Below, in pieces: positions 1 to 5,890 of a stretch of DNA of 6,849 nucleotides. Source of the DNA: Methanoregula sp. (GTDB lineage: Archaea > Halobacteriota > Methanomicrobia > Methanomicrobiales > Methanospirillaceae). The notes under the pieces are model-generated. The model saw only the letters and a list, made by a program, of their open reading frames with translations. It was not told the DNA's origin and did no database searches. Made by a program: the position numbers and the translations under genes. The stretch spans positions 1 through 6,849 of the forward strand of contig DUHF01000213.1 of assembly GCA_013331015.1 (NCBI GenBank). Reading direction: 5' to 3'. Positions within the stretch are counted from its first letter, which is position 1, and the number at the start of each line of letters is the position of its first letter.

Positions 1-1335
1 CAACTCATGCGTGGCATCATTATCGGGGTGATCCTCGTTCCCACGTTCCTTGCAGCCTCCTGCATCGCACTCCAGGTCAGGGAACCGGAGACACGGTCGC
101 TAAGGTACAGTTTCACCGCAGCGCTCATGGTCACGGCCTTCCTCTGGATAATAGTAATCGCAAACGCCATCTTCATTCCGGGTAACCACTCGCTCGGGGG
201 CCCGGATCCCCTAAACCAGATATTCTTTATCGTTACGATCCTCATGGAGGTCCTGGTTACGTGTTCCTTCCTCATGCTGAATATGGCCCGGTCCCAGGCC
301 GAGCTTAAGGAAAGCGAGGAGCGGTACCGGAACCTTGCAGACAACCTGCCGGATTATGTTCTTATCCACGACGGGAAATTCATCCGTTACGCCAACCCGG
401 CAGCAACCCTGACCGGCGGGAGCTCCTCGGAAACCCTTGCCGGGCAGCCCATCAATTCCCTCATATCACCTGCGGATGCCGGCTCATCGGGGGAATTCAT
501 CCGTGCACTGGGCAGCAACGGACCCCCGTTTCCTGTCAGCGAGATCGACATCCGGCTCCGGGATGGCACGGTCCGGCACTGCCAGGTAAAGACCGTGCGG
601 ATCGATGATGCGGGGATTATGGCTTACCTCTCCGTGATCACCGACATCACCGAGCGGAAGACAGCAGAGGATGCACTTTTCCGGCTCAATAAAAAACTCA
701 CGATCCTCTCCTCCGTGACCCGGCACGATATCAAGAACCAGCTCATGGCCCTATCGACCTATCTTGAACTCTCGAAAGAAAATCTCGGAAATGACCCCAC
801 AGCGTCAGACTATCTCACCAGGGAGATGAGGATTGTTCAGACCATGGGGCATCAGATCGATTTCACCAGAATCTACGATGATATGGGCACAACAGCTCCC
901 GTCTGGCAGAATCTTGATGCCGGTATCCGTCGGGCAGTTGCTGCCCTGCCCATGAGGGATGTGAAGGTATCTGTTGACCGGTCGGACCTGGAAATCTATG
1001 CTGATTCTCTCTTTGAAAAGGTCTCGTATAACCTGATCGATAATGCCCTGAAATATGGTGGTGACGCCATGACGGGCATACGCATAACCTGCCATGAGAC
1101 CGGCACGGGTCTTGTGGTTACCTGCGAGGATGACGGGGCCGGGATCACCGGTGAGGACAAGGCCCGCCTGTTCGAGAAGGGCTATGGGAAAAATACCGGT
1201 CTCGGCCTCTTCCTCACCCGCGAGATCCTTGCGATCACCGGTATCACCATTACGGAGACAGGCGAGCCCGGGAAGGGTGCCCGTTTCGAGATGGTTGTTC
1301 CGAAAGGGGCGTACCGGTTCACGGGCAGGAAGTGA
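1..1335 (+). CDS. PAS sensor histidine kinase, membrane-bound, 5'-partial
   Basis: This is the C-terminal 442 or more residues of a two-component sensor kinase. Numbered from the ATG at 7, hydrophobic segments lie at about 2-23, 34-57 and 71-93. A short linker (94-106) leads to a PAS domain at about 105-215, opening with SEERYRNLADNLP and closing with the usual DITERK. The phosphoacceptor region holds TRHDIKNQL, with His240 as the expected phosphorylated residue. The ATPase domain shows an N-box (NLIDNALKYG, 342-351), a G1 box (DDGAGI, 375-380) and a G2 box (GKNTGLGLF, 394-402). The frame is open to base 1 (codons CAA CTC before the ATG), and three helices are few for this kinase type, so the true start is probably upstream. 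The PAS domain should sense a signal and control autophosphorylation; the ligand cannot be told. No response regulator is visible here. Product class is very sure. Confidence 0.95.
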   Translation, partial: QLMRGIIIGVILVPTFLAASCIALQVREPETRSLRYSFTAALMVTAFLWIIVIANAIFIPGNHSLGGPDPLNQIFFIVTILMEVLVTCSFLMLNMARSQAELKESEERYRNLADNLPDYVLIHDGKFIRYANPAATLTGGSSSETLAGQPINSLISPADAGSSGEFIRALGSNGPPFPVSEIDIRLRDGTVRHCQVKTVRIDDAGIMAYLSVITDITERKTAEDALFRLNKKLTILSSVTRHDIKNQLMALSTYLELSKENLGNDPTASDYLTREMRIVQTMGHQIDFTRIYDDMGTTAPVWQNLDAGIRRAVAALPMRDVKVSVDRSDLEIYADSLFEKVSYNLIDNALKYGGDAMTGIRITCHETGTGLVVTCEDDGAGITGEDKARLFEKGYGKNTGLGLFLTREILAITGITITETGEPGKGARFEMVVPKGAYRFTGRK

Positions 1336-1352
1336 GATACTGCACCGTGTCT

Positions 1353-1420
1353 GTATCCTCCCTTGAGCAACTCAATAAGAAAGAGATCGAATGAGTTCCG
1401 GATTATGACGGGTTTTTTAA
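1353..1420 (+). pseudogene. 3'-end remnant of a HUMPS-family gene, copy 1
   Basis: Just after the kinase stop codon the sequence reads SSLEQLNKKEIE, then TGA, and one base out of phase FRIMTGF. This matches the 3' end of the remnant at 1841-2014, which reads GQINKEEIE-PF-FRIRTVF-like in a single frame. Only about 20 codons survive and a one-base insertion near 1392-1395 breaks the frame. It is therefore a relic of a gene end, not a gene. The parent family (orotidine-phosphate decarboxylase / hexulose-phosphate synthase) is inferred from the second copy. Confidence 0.5.
1365..1420 (+). repeat. Imperfect direct repeat, left copy (right copy 1957-2012)
   Basis: GAG-CAA-CTC-AAT-AAG-AAA-GAG-ATC-GAA at 1365-1391, then TTCCGGATTATGACGG and T6AAA, lines up with the segment starting at 1957: CAG-ATC-AAC-AAA-GAA-GAG-ATC-GAA, ATTCCGGATCAGGACGG and T8AAA. 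The identity by eye is roughly three quarters, with a one-base length difference after GAGATCGAA. Both copies end in a T-tract followed by AAA. They flank about 535 bases containing the frameshifted exported-protein gene. Confidence 0.6.
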
Positions 1421-1449
1421 ATCCAATAATCTTTTTTATACCTGTTTTT
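1411..1449 (+). terminator. T-tract cluster downstream of the histidine kinase
   Basis: Three runs of T (1413-1418, 1432-1437, 1445-1449) follow the kinase gene within 115 bases, with no hairpin in front that I can see. Archaeal transcription commonly stops at such T-rich stretches, so this is the likely end of the kinase transcript. The first run belongs to the imperfect repeat that recurs at 1957-2014. Confidence 0.45.
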
Positions 1450-1611
1450 CAGCAGTATCCTGCATATGCGGCCGTTATCACCCTGACGGGAATATCCCCT
1501 CTCACAAAACAAGTTCAGGAAATGAATTTCAGGGCCCGTTTCAGACAAGGGCACTACAGTTTCTCAATACTGATACACCGGTTACGAGGCATTTTCATAA
1601 ACAAGACCGTG

Positions 1612-1840
1612 ATGGCAATTCTGGCAATCGCGATTACCCTCTGCCTCCTTGTCACGGCAGGGTTTACGAATGCCTCTCCCGCGTCCGGATGGCCGGTCAG
1701 ATCAACGGTTCCTGGCTCGTGCGGTTCAAGGGACTCCCGCATGTCGGGTCGCACAATGCCCCGGTGGAGTACGGGGAAAATGCCCCCAATTTCCTTGGCA
1801 TGGATGAGTCGCCGCTGAATGGGCGAGGGAATTTTTTTTA
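1612..1840 (+). pseudogene. Frameshifted gene for a small exported protein
   Basis: The frame starting at ATG 1612 encodes a good signal peptide (MAILAIAITLCLLVTAGF, then TNASPASG). Immediately after, near 1687, that frame turns into Arg/Ser-rich text of shadow type. The frame beginning at 1689 instead gives protein-like sequence: MAGQINGSWLVRFKGLPHVG, then a stretch ending NFLGMDESPLNGRG. Joining the two needs one missing base in GTCCGGATGG, which points to a single-base deletion. Beyond a run of eight T (1832-1839) the second frame also becomes Arg/Gly-rich and non-protein-like. The upstream region shows no clear Shine-Dalgarno site. I do not recognise the mature part. It is either a decayed exported protein or a sequencing error in a short intact gene of about 75-100 residues. 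Confidence 0.45.
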
Positions 1841-2014
1841 TGCCGGGATGGGTCGGGCTGGCTTGGGACGATTTCAGGGCCGGTGCCGATATCCTCGTGG
1901 CCGGCCGCACGATTATTTCGGGTATGGATGTCGATAATGCGGCGGACGGGGTCATCGGGCAGATCAACAAAGAAGAGATCGAACCATTCCGGATCAGGAC
2001 GGTTTTTTTTAAAG
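1841..2014 (+). pseudogene. C-terminal remnant of a HUMPS-family enzyme gene, copy 2
   Basis: One frame reads WDDFRAGADILVAGRTIISG, followed by MDVDNAADGVIGQ and INKEEIEPFRIRTVF. The AGADILVAGR-x-I motif is the C-terminal phosphate-binding loop of the orotidine-5'-phosphate decarboxylase / 3-hexulose-6-phosphate synthase (HUMPS) beta-barrel. Only the last 55 or so residues are present; the catalytic lysine/aspartate region and the N-terminal barrel strands are missing. The frame has no stop after FRIRTVFFKE and runs on to about 2295 as antisense of the next gene. It follows the frameshifted exported-protein gene after a T8 run, in a different frame. It is best read as a truncated duplicate. 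The family call rests on one motif plus overall pattern. Confidence 0.5.
1957..2012 (+). repeat. Imperfect direct repeat, right copy (left copy 1365-1420)
   Basis: This is the right-hand partner of the 1365-1420 repeat and forms the end of the HUMPS-family remnant. It keeps one open frame through the repeat, while the left copy is frameshifted. Its terminal T8 run lies at 2003-2010 and could also stop rightward transcription. Confidence 0.6.
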
Positions 2015-2076
2015 AGCAGTTTTCTCCCATTCTTTTACGCACGGGCTTTGTCAAATCCCGTGCCCCTGCAGGGCAC

Positions 2077-2083
2077 AAAAAAA
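2077..2083 (-). terminator. T7 tract ending the cysteine-module gene
   Basis: On the minus strand a run of seven T lies 17 bases after the TGA of the 550-residue gene, the usual look of an archaeal stop signal. No stem precedes it that I can see. Confidence 0.5.
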
Positions 2084-2099
2084 TGAGTGCAGTTTACCC

Positions 2100-3752
2100 T
2101 CAAAATAACCGGCACTGGCCATCAATGCAGAAGGGCCAGTACCACGGGCAGGGAAGACCGCACCGCCCGCAGTTGTCCCGGTCGTTCAGCGTGTTGACGC
2201 AGAGACTCCCACACAGAATCTCCCCGGTCGGACAGGAGACCCTTACGCACCGTCCGCCGGAACACACTGAGTACTGGTCGCAGACCCTTCCCTGAGCGCT
2301 GTTGTAACATCCCCCGCAATTCTGCGGATCGGTCAGGGGATTGATGCAGACCCAGCCCATGACCGAGGCATTCCAGCACTTTTCCCGACTGACGGGGGGA
2401 TCGCAGTATAGCCTGCACATGCCGTTCTGGCAGACCTCCGTACCTTCGCACGCGTTCCCGCACGCCCCGCAGTGATGCGGGTTCCCGCTCAGCGGAATGC
2501 AGGATCCCTCGGGATCGCAGAGGCCGTAGCCCGTCGGGCATGAGGCAGGGTCGGTCTTGCACCTTCCACCAACACAGATCTGCCCGGCAGGGCATATGTT
2601 CCCGCACCGCCCGCAGTTCTGCGGGTCAAAGTCGAGACTGACCCGGACCTGGCCGCACTGCGCAAAGCACTGGCCCTGGACGCAGGCCGGGGATATCAGG
2701 GACGTCTCATAACCGGTGAGCCTGAAGCAGTTGTGGTTGCAGCTGCCGCAGGTAAGCACCGAGTCTCGGCTCGTGCAATGATCATTGCAATAGATCTCGT
2801 CCCCTCGGCACATGTCAGTGCACACACCGTTTATACAGCCCTGGGCAGGTCCGCAGGCCCTGCCGCAGGTGCCGCAGTTGGCCGTATCGGAGGTGATATC
2901 CGAGCAGACACCATTGCAGACCGCATGGGCTGCATCCCCCGGGCAGGTACACTGGCGGTCAATGCAGGTCTCGTGCCGTGCGCATTTTCTGGTGCAGTCA
3001 CCGCAGAACCGCTGAGTTCTAAAAAAAGCCGGGCTTGAATAATCGTGCGTCCAGTCCTGGACGGGGTACCAGGTCAAGCCCCAGCTCGGGTCGTTGCAGT
3101 ACCGGGAGCAGTACCCCTCCACGCAGGTCTCGCCGGCGATGCAGCGGTTACCGCAGGAGCCGCAGTTCTGGTTGTCCCACCAGAGGTTGGTGCACTGCCC
3201 GCTGCAGGAGACCTCGGTGCCGTTGCCGGTCGTGCCGGCGCACTCCTTGCGGCAGACCCCGTCACGGCAGCTGTAGCCCCATTCAGGGGGGCATCGCTGC
3301 CCGCAGGCGCCGCAATTTTCATTATCGCTTGAAAGAATCGTGCAGGTGCCGTTGCATACCGTCTGGCCGCTCCTGCAGATAACCCGGGCCGGCGTGGTCC
3401 GGAGTGCCTGGACGGCCGTCGTAGCTGCCGGGACGATTGTACCGTAGGGTGCAGGGGTCGGGGTTGCATAGGCAGGAGGTGCCTGCACGGTTGTCGGGAC
3501 CGGGACCGGCGTTGCAGTCGTGACCGGCACAGCGGTCCGGACCGGCACCGGGGTCGTGGTGACCGGGGCCGGTGTCGGCGTTGGTGTCGAGAAGGAACGG
3601 TTCAGGGGCGCCGGCGACTGGGCATCGGTAACGGCTGCGGCAACAGAGATACAGAAAAAGAGGACGAGGACGAACGCGACAAGGGCCGTCCTGCGGGCAC
3701 GGTCCGACAGAACCGGGGGTGGATCCGGGGGATGGATGCGGTGGGGTACCAT
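2100..3752 (-). CDS. Exported protein with nine Stig1-like cysteine modules
   Basis: This 550-residue protein starts with a charged stretch and a hydrophobic export or anchor segment at about 22-41 (ALVAFVLVLFFCISVAAA). A Pro/Thr-rich low-complexity linker follows at about 52-120, a likely glycosylated wall-spanning stalk. From 126 to the end come nine cysteine modules centred on CGxC, with the canonical form CNGxC, then DNxNCGxCGxxC, then GxxCxxGxC. Good examples are at 126-167 (NENCGACG) and 366-398 (QNCGRCGNICPAG). This pattern is that of the Stig1-like domain (plant stigma-specific protein 1), which is also common in secreted proteins of Methanomicrobiales. Modules 3, 5, 6 and 8 are irregular: module 6 has lost its CNGxC half, module 3 carries an aromatic insert (216-249). 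The likely role is at the cell surface, in adhesion or binding, with disulfides; no catalytic motif is seen. No Shine-Dalgarno site precedes the start. Confidence 0.88.
   Translation of the reverse strand: MVPHRIHPPDPPPVLSDRARRTALVAFVLVLFFCISVAAAVTDAQSPAPLNRSFSTPTPTPAPVTTTPVPVRTAVPVTTATPVPVPTTVQAPPAYATPTPAPYGTIVPAATTAVQALRTTPARVICRSGQTVCNGTCTILSSDNENCGACGQRCPPEWGYSCRDGVCRKECAGTTGNGTEVSCSGQCTNLWWDNQNCGSCGNRCIAGETCVEGYCSRYCNDPSWGLTWYPVQDWTHDYSSPAFFRTQRFCGDCTRKCARHETCIDRQCTCPGDAAHAVCNGVCSDITSDTANCGTCGRACGPAQGCINGVCTDMCRGDEIYCNDHCTSRDSVLTCGSCNHNCFRLTGYETSLISPACVQGQCFAQCGQVRVSLDFDPQNCGRCGNICPAGQICVGGRCKTDPASCPTGYGLCDPEGSCIPLSGNPHHCGACGNACEGTEVCQNGMCRLYCDPPVSREKCWNASVMGWVCINPLTDPQNCGGCYNSAQGRVCDQYSVCSGGRCVRVSCPTGEILCGSLCVNTLNDRDNCGRCGLPCPWYWPFCIDGQCRLF
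2112..3377 (-). repeat. Nine tandem cysteine modules (coding repeat)
   Basis: The CGxC cores read NCGACG, NCGSCG, FCGDC, NCGTCG, TCGSC, NCGRCG, HCGACG, NCGGC and NCGRCG in order. Spacing is about 35-52 codons. The modules have diverged in sequence, so the array is old and not recently expanded. Confidence 0.8.
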
Positions 3753-3777
3753 AGGAAGATGAGCTTGCGTTTGAGCC

Positions 3778-3785
3778 CATAAAGA
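3778..3785 (-). promoter_or_regulatory. Weak TATA-like site before the cysteine-module gene
   Basis: The minus strand reads CTTTATGG about 26-33 bases before the ATG at 3752. If used, the transcript would start at or near the start codon, which would fit the absence of a Shine-Dalgarno site. The match to an archaeal TATA box is weak, and read-through from the membrane gene 71 bases upstream is equally possible. Confidence 0.25.
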
Positions 3786-3823
3786 TTCCGGTCACTATCC
3801 AACCATCAGCAACCCCTTCCAAA

Positions 3824-4498
3824 TCAGGATTTTTTTGTACCGGTGAAAATTTCAGGGGGAAGATCCTCCCGAACGCCCGGAAAAGATCGGGAATAAATAT
3901 CCGCTCCCGCTCCCGCTGCCGGCCCCGCGAGATAGCGGTTCACCGGTCGTTCAGCAACCATAAAGACAACCTGGACCACGGCAGCATTCACGATTGCAGC
4001 AAGGACGATTCGGAACAGGAACGCTTCCAAAAACCCCGGCTGGGTGGTGGGGATGTGCAGGGTAAGAAGAAGGAGCAGCGCAAGGTACGTCAGGCCGCTT
4101 GCCATGGTTGCAGGGAACGCTGCGGCAAACGGGGCCGTTGCCCGTACCCGTGCTGCCAGGTATAGGAACGAGATGAAGCAGACGACGATACCGGCCGGTT
4201 CGCTGACAAGGTTTGCAAGGGCCATGCAGAGAGCTTTCCACGAGGCATGCCCGCTGATGAGCGTGACGATATGAACGTAATTCGAGAGAATCGTGAGGAT
4301 CCCGGCAAGGATCCCGATCCCGGCGATCTCCGCCATGCGAAGGGGCACTGCCAGCATCGCGACAAGACAGTAGGCGGCGATGACAAACTCGATACTCACC
4401 GGAATGGCATATGCCATCGCGACAACCGGGTACCCGATGTTCAGGAGCGTGCCGGCGAGAAGGAACGTGACTATCAGGAATACCTCTTTTGCATTCAT
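3824..4498 (-). CDS. Six-helix integral membrane protein, function unknown
   Basis: The 224-residue product has about six hydrophobic segments: 5-25, 28-50, 55-82, 86-116, 121-148 and 156-184. They are followed by a polar C-terminal tail of about 40 residues that ends in TGTKKS. Short loops contain PLRMAE (52-57), a conserved-looking small-residue helix GIGILAGILTILS (60-72) and SEPAG (99-103). The size, helix count and Gly/Ala-rich helices resemble substrate-binding S-components of ECF vitamin transporters, but I see no motif that proves it and no ATPase or EcfT gene is in the window. The start at 4498 has no clear Shine-Dalgarno sequence. The gene lies 124 bases after the small anchor gene and 71 before the cysteine-module gene, all on the same strand, so it may be co-transcribed with them. 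It is certainly a membrane protein; the role is open. Confidence 0.8.
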   Translation of the reverse strand: MNAKEVFLIVTFLLAGTLLNIGYPVVAMAYAIPVSIEFVIAAYCLVAMLAVPLRMAEIAGIGILAGILTILSNYVHIVTLISGHASWKALCMALANLVSEPAGIVVCFISFLYLAARVRATAPFAAAFPATMASGLTYLALLLLLTLHIPTTQPGFLEAFLFRIVLAAIVNAAVVQVVFMVAERPVNRYLAGPAAGAGADIYSRSFPGVREDLPPEIFTGTKKS

Positions 4499-4598
4499 GC
4501 CTGCTTCTTACCCTGCGTTTCCTCGTGTCATTCCTCGCCTGCTATCAACAATGCCTGCCTGCCCGTACGGCGTGCTTCCAAGGGAGCAGAAAATTGTT

Positions 4599-4620
4599 CT
4601 GCGCCACTGGATTGGCGCAG
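4599..4620 (-). terminator. Perfect 8-bp inverted repeat after the small anchor gene
   Basis: CTGCGCCA and TGGCGCAG form a perfect stem of eight pairs around a six-base loop. The stem begins two bases after the stop codon of the 48-residue gene. On the minus strand it is followed by AACAATTTTC, a weak T-run. It could end or process the transcript of the two coupled small genes, or protect its 3' end. It may also bind a protein as DNA. Confidence 0.45.
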
Positions 4621-4622
4621 GA

Positions 4623-4769
4623 TTATCCGACGCTTTTGGGCGGCTGACCCCCCTGCTGCTGCGTCATCCCAATGGCGAAATAGCGTATGCATACTGCCAC
4701 GCTTCCCGCGATCGCGAGGCAGACCTGAAGGGCACGAGCCGGGAGGGTGGCTCTCCTGGCATCGCTCAT
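4623..4769 (-). CDS. 48-residue membrane anchor, tail-less member of the small Cys family
   Basis: This short gene starts at ATG 4769 within the ATGA that ends the preceding gene, a 4-base overlap that normally means coupled translation. Its product begins MSDARRATLPARALQVCLAI, continues AGSVAVCIRYFAIGMTQQQ and stops after PPKSVG. It lines up with the 93-residue gene at 6372-6653: both begin MSD and share CLAIAG, YFAI and QQ at matching positions in the single membrane segment (about 11-28). Unlike its relatives it has no cysteine domain; the two cysteines (17 and 27) lie in the membrane segment. The bases after its stop do not encode the missing C-x3-C pattern in any minus frame I checked. 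It may be a partner that pairs with the full-length neighbour in the membrane, or a truncated relic. Homology and the overlap support it as a real gene. Confidence 0.6.
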   Translation of the reverse strand: MSDARRATLPARALQVCLAIAGSVAVCIRYFAIGMTQQQGGQPPKSVG

Positions 4770-5053
4770 CCCATGATCTCGATGCCGCAGCTGTGCGCAC
4801 AGGTCTCTGCCACCTGATAGCAGGTATCAATGCAGCCCCCGTTCCCGCTGCACCCGCTTATGCAGATATGATACGCTGGTGCACACGCTGCTGCGCAGGG
4901 ATCGGGCCCGGCATTCGTGGGCGCCTGCCGAACAACCTGGCCAGGGAGATCCACGAGAGCATAATGCGTCCCGGCAACCAGTGCACCAGCTATCGATAAA
5001 CCGACAATGAACAATACCAGCCGGCCGAGTGGCGACCTTATGGATCCCTGCAT
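4766..5053 (-). CDS. Small membrane-anchored protein with eight cysteines (family member A)
   Basis: From ATG 5053 the product has 95 residues. A basic N-terminus (IRSPLGR) and one membrane helix (about 12-28) suggest that the C-terminal part faces outside. That part carries Cys53, 57, 64, 68, 74, 78, 85 and 89, spaced C-x3-C-x6-C-x3-C, x5, C-x3-C-x6-C-x3-C. The membrane half matches the 6372-6653 gene closely (22 of 33 residues by eye from SPL to LPxQ). An in-frame ATG at 5062 exists, but GGAGGT sits directly against it and nine bases before ATG 5053, so 5053 is the better start. The stop overlaps the next gene by ATGA. No known family is recognised. One helix face can carry all four cysteines of each unit, so a disulfide-closed hairpin or a metal site is plausible. 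Function unknown. Confidence 0.8.
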   Translation of the reverse strand: MQGSIRSPLGRLVLFIVGLSIAGALVAGTHYALVDLPGQVVRQAPTNAGPDPCAAACAPAYHICISGCSGNGGCIDTCYQVAETCAHSCGIEIMG

Positions 5054-5062
5054 TTTCAACAT

Positions 5063-5068
5063 ACCTCC
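5063..5068 (-). promoter_or_regulatory. Shine-Dalgarno GGAGGT that sets the start at 5053
   Basis: The minus strand reads GGAGGT-ATGTTGAAA-ATG. The site has zero spacing to the first ATG and nine bases to the second, so the second is the likelier initiation codon. Confidence 0.7.
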
Positions 5069-5098
5069 CTGTTGTTATTCATCGTTTGCGGGTGGATG

Positions 5099-5107
5099 AT
5101 AGTTAAA
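5099..5107 (-). promoter_or_regulatory. Putative TATA box of the coupled small genes
   Basis: TTTAACTAT on the minus strand lies about 31 bases before the Shine-Dalgarno site, a suitable place for an archaeal TATA element that would leave a short leader including the ribosome site. The match is partial. Confidence 0.4.
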
Positions 5108-5215
5108 CGATCGGAATTGAGAAAAAAGAGCCCGGAATTTTTCCTGTGCGGGAAGTCTTTTCAGGTTTGATCATAGCACTCGCCGGCTTTCCCGCCCCAC
5201 CGCCCCGCACACGTT

Positions 5216-5224
5216 CTTAATTCT
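5216..5224 (+). promoter_or_regulatory. Putative TATA element for a leaderless osmC-like transcript
   Basis: TTCTTAATTCT centred 26 bases before ATG 5246 is the only A/T-rich block upstream. The distance would place the transcription start at or next to the ATG, and no Shine-Dalgarno sequence is present. Both features suggest a leaderless message. Confidence 0.4.
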
Positions 5225-5245
5225 AGGAACCCAACCAGTACATCC

Positions 5246-5701
5246 ATGAGCACAGAGATCCCCTGGCCGGAATCGCGGAAAGAATGGAAACCGGTCGACA
5301 TGACCGTCACCTACTCAGGAGACGGAGCGTTCTCTGCCAGCACCGGCGCGATAACCTTCCCGATGGAAGCCCCGGTCGGCATGGGAGGGCACGGGAAGTT
5401 TGCAAACCCCATCCAGTACCTGGTCGGCGCGATGTGCGGGTGCGTTGGCGTGAAGATCCTCTTAGCGCTTGGCGACAACGGCATTGTCCCGGACGAGCTC
5501 GCCATCGCGTTCCACGGAACCCGGGTAAAGACCATGCCCGCTTTCTTCGACCACGTCCACCTGACAATCACGCTCAAAGCCGGTGCGGACGATGCGCTGG
5601 TGAACAACATCGTTAACCAGACGATCACGCGCCTCTGTCCCATCTCCGCGATGTTTGTCGAGTGCGGGGAAGTGACCGCTGAGTGCCGGATCGTCCGGTA
5701 G
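5246..5701 (+). CDS. OsmC-family thiol protein
   Basis: The 151-residue product is a full-length OsmC/Ohr-fold protein. The two signature cysteine sites are present: NPIQYLVGAMCGCVGVKI (54-71) and TRLCPISAMF (128-137). Cys66 aligns with the family's first reactive cysteine and Cys131 with the second; together they normally reduce organic or fatty-acid hydroperoxides at the dimer interface. Cys64 (CGC), Cys140 and Cys147 are extra. The protein has no signal sequence and should be cytosolic. It is the only plus-strand gene between 2100 and the right end and stands alone, facing away from the coupled small genes across 192 bases. The start is supported by family length and by the MSTEIPW beginning; no ribosome site is seen. 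The broad OsmC family also has members of unknown substrate, so peroxidase activity is expected but not proven. Confidence 0.92.
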   Translation: MSTEIPWPESRKEWKPVDMTVTYSGDGAFSASTGAITFPMEAPVGMGGHGKFANPIQYLVGAMCGCVGVKILLALGDNGIVPDELAIAFHGTRVKTMPAFFDHVHLTITLKAGADDALVNNIVNQTITRLCPISAMFVECGEVTAECRIVR

Positions 5702-5761
5702 AAGTGCGGTGAAGTGGGCGCGGAGATTTGGGGTGGGGAAACCTACGGCCCGGGTACCGGT

Positions 5762-5890
5762 TCACGGGACTTTCTGGGGTGGTGTGCCGGGCAGGATCCC
5801 GTCATCCGCATCCGGCAGGGATTTGTACCCCACGAACCCGGTGAGATTCTCCATCACGATCCGGCCGATCCTCAGGGGCAGGGCCGGCAT
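5762..5890 (-). CDS. Possible 42-residue ORF, unrecognised
   Basis: A minus-strand frame from ATG 5890 reads MPALPLRIGRIVMENLTGF, then VGYKSLPDADDGILPG and TPPQKVP before TGA. The composition is protein-like, unlike the Arg/Pro-rich shadow frames around it. The same frame is open further upstream through RLLLAGTG, so this could be the tail of a decayed longer gene. I see no ribosome site and no family. It lies 78 bases after the 89-residue cysteine protein on the same strand and could share its transcript. The rest of 5702-5968 holds nothing I can name. Confidence 0.25.
   Translation of the reverse strand: MPALPLRIGRIVMENLTGFVGYKSLPDADDGILPGTPPQKVP

Noticed and set aside
1554..2078. 174-codon minus-strand frame across the gene-poor region
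   Set aside because: It is antisense to the signal peptide and to the AGADILVAGR motif on the plus strand; the plus-strand reading has recognisable motifs and this one has none.
3322..3822. Long minus-strand frame overlapping the start of the cysteine-module gene, including a possible MGSNASSSSYG start
   Set aside because: It is out of frame with the strong signal peptide and cysteine modules, and it is Gly/Pro/Arg-rich in the way shadow frames of GC-rich genes are.
3829..3835. Plus-strand T7 run as a terminator
   Set aside because: It encodes the Lys-rich end of the minus-strand membrane protein, and no plus-strand gene precedes it.
4500..4622. A missing cysteine tail for the 48-residue gene in another frame after its stop
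   Set aside because: I read on in the same frame and the next one; neither shows the C-x3-C-x6-C-x3-C spacing, so a simple frameshift does not explain the short form.
4247..4999. 250-codon plus-strand frame
   Set aside because: It runs antisense across the membrane-protein gene and the two small genes, has no motif, and its composition is that of a shadow.
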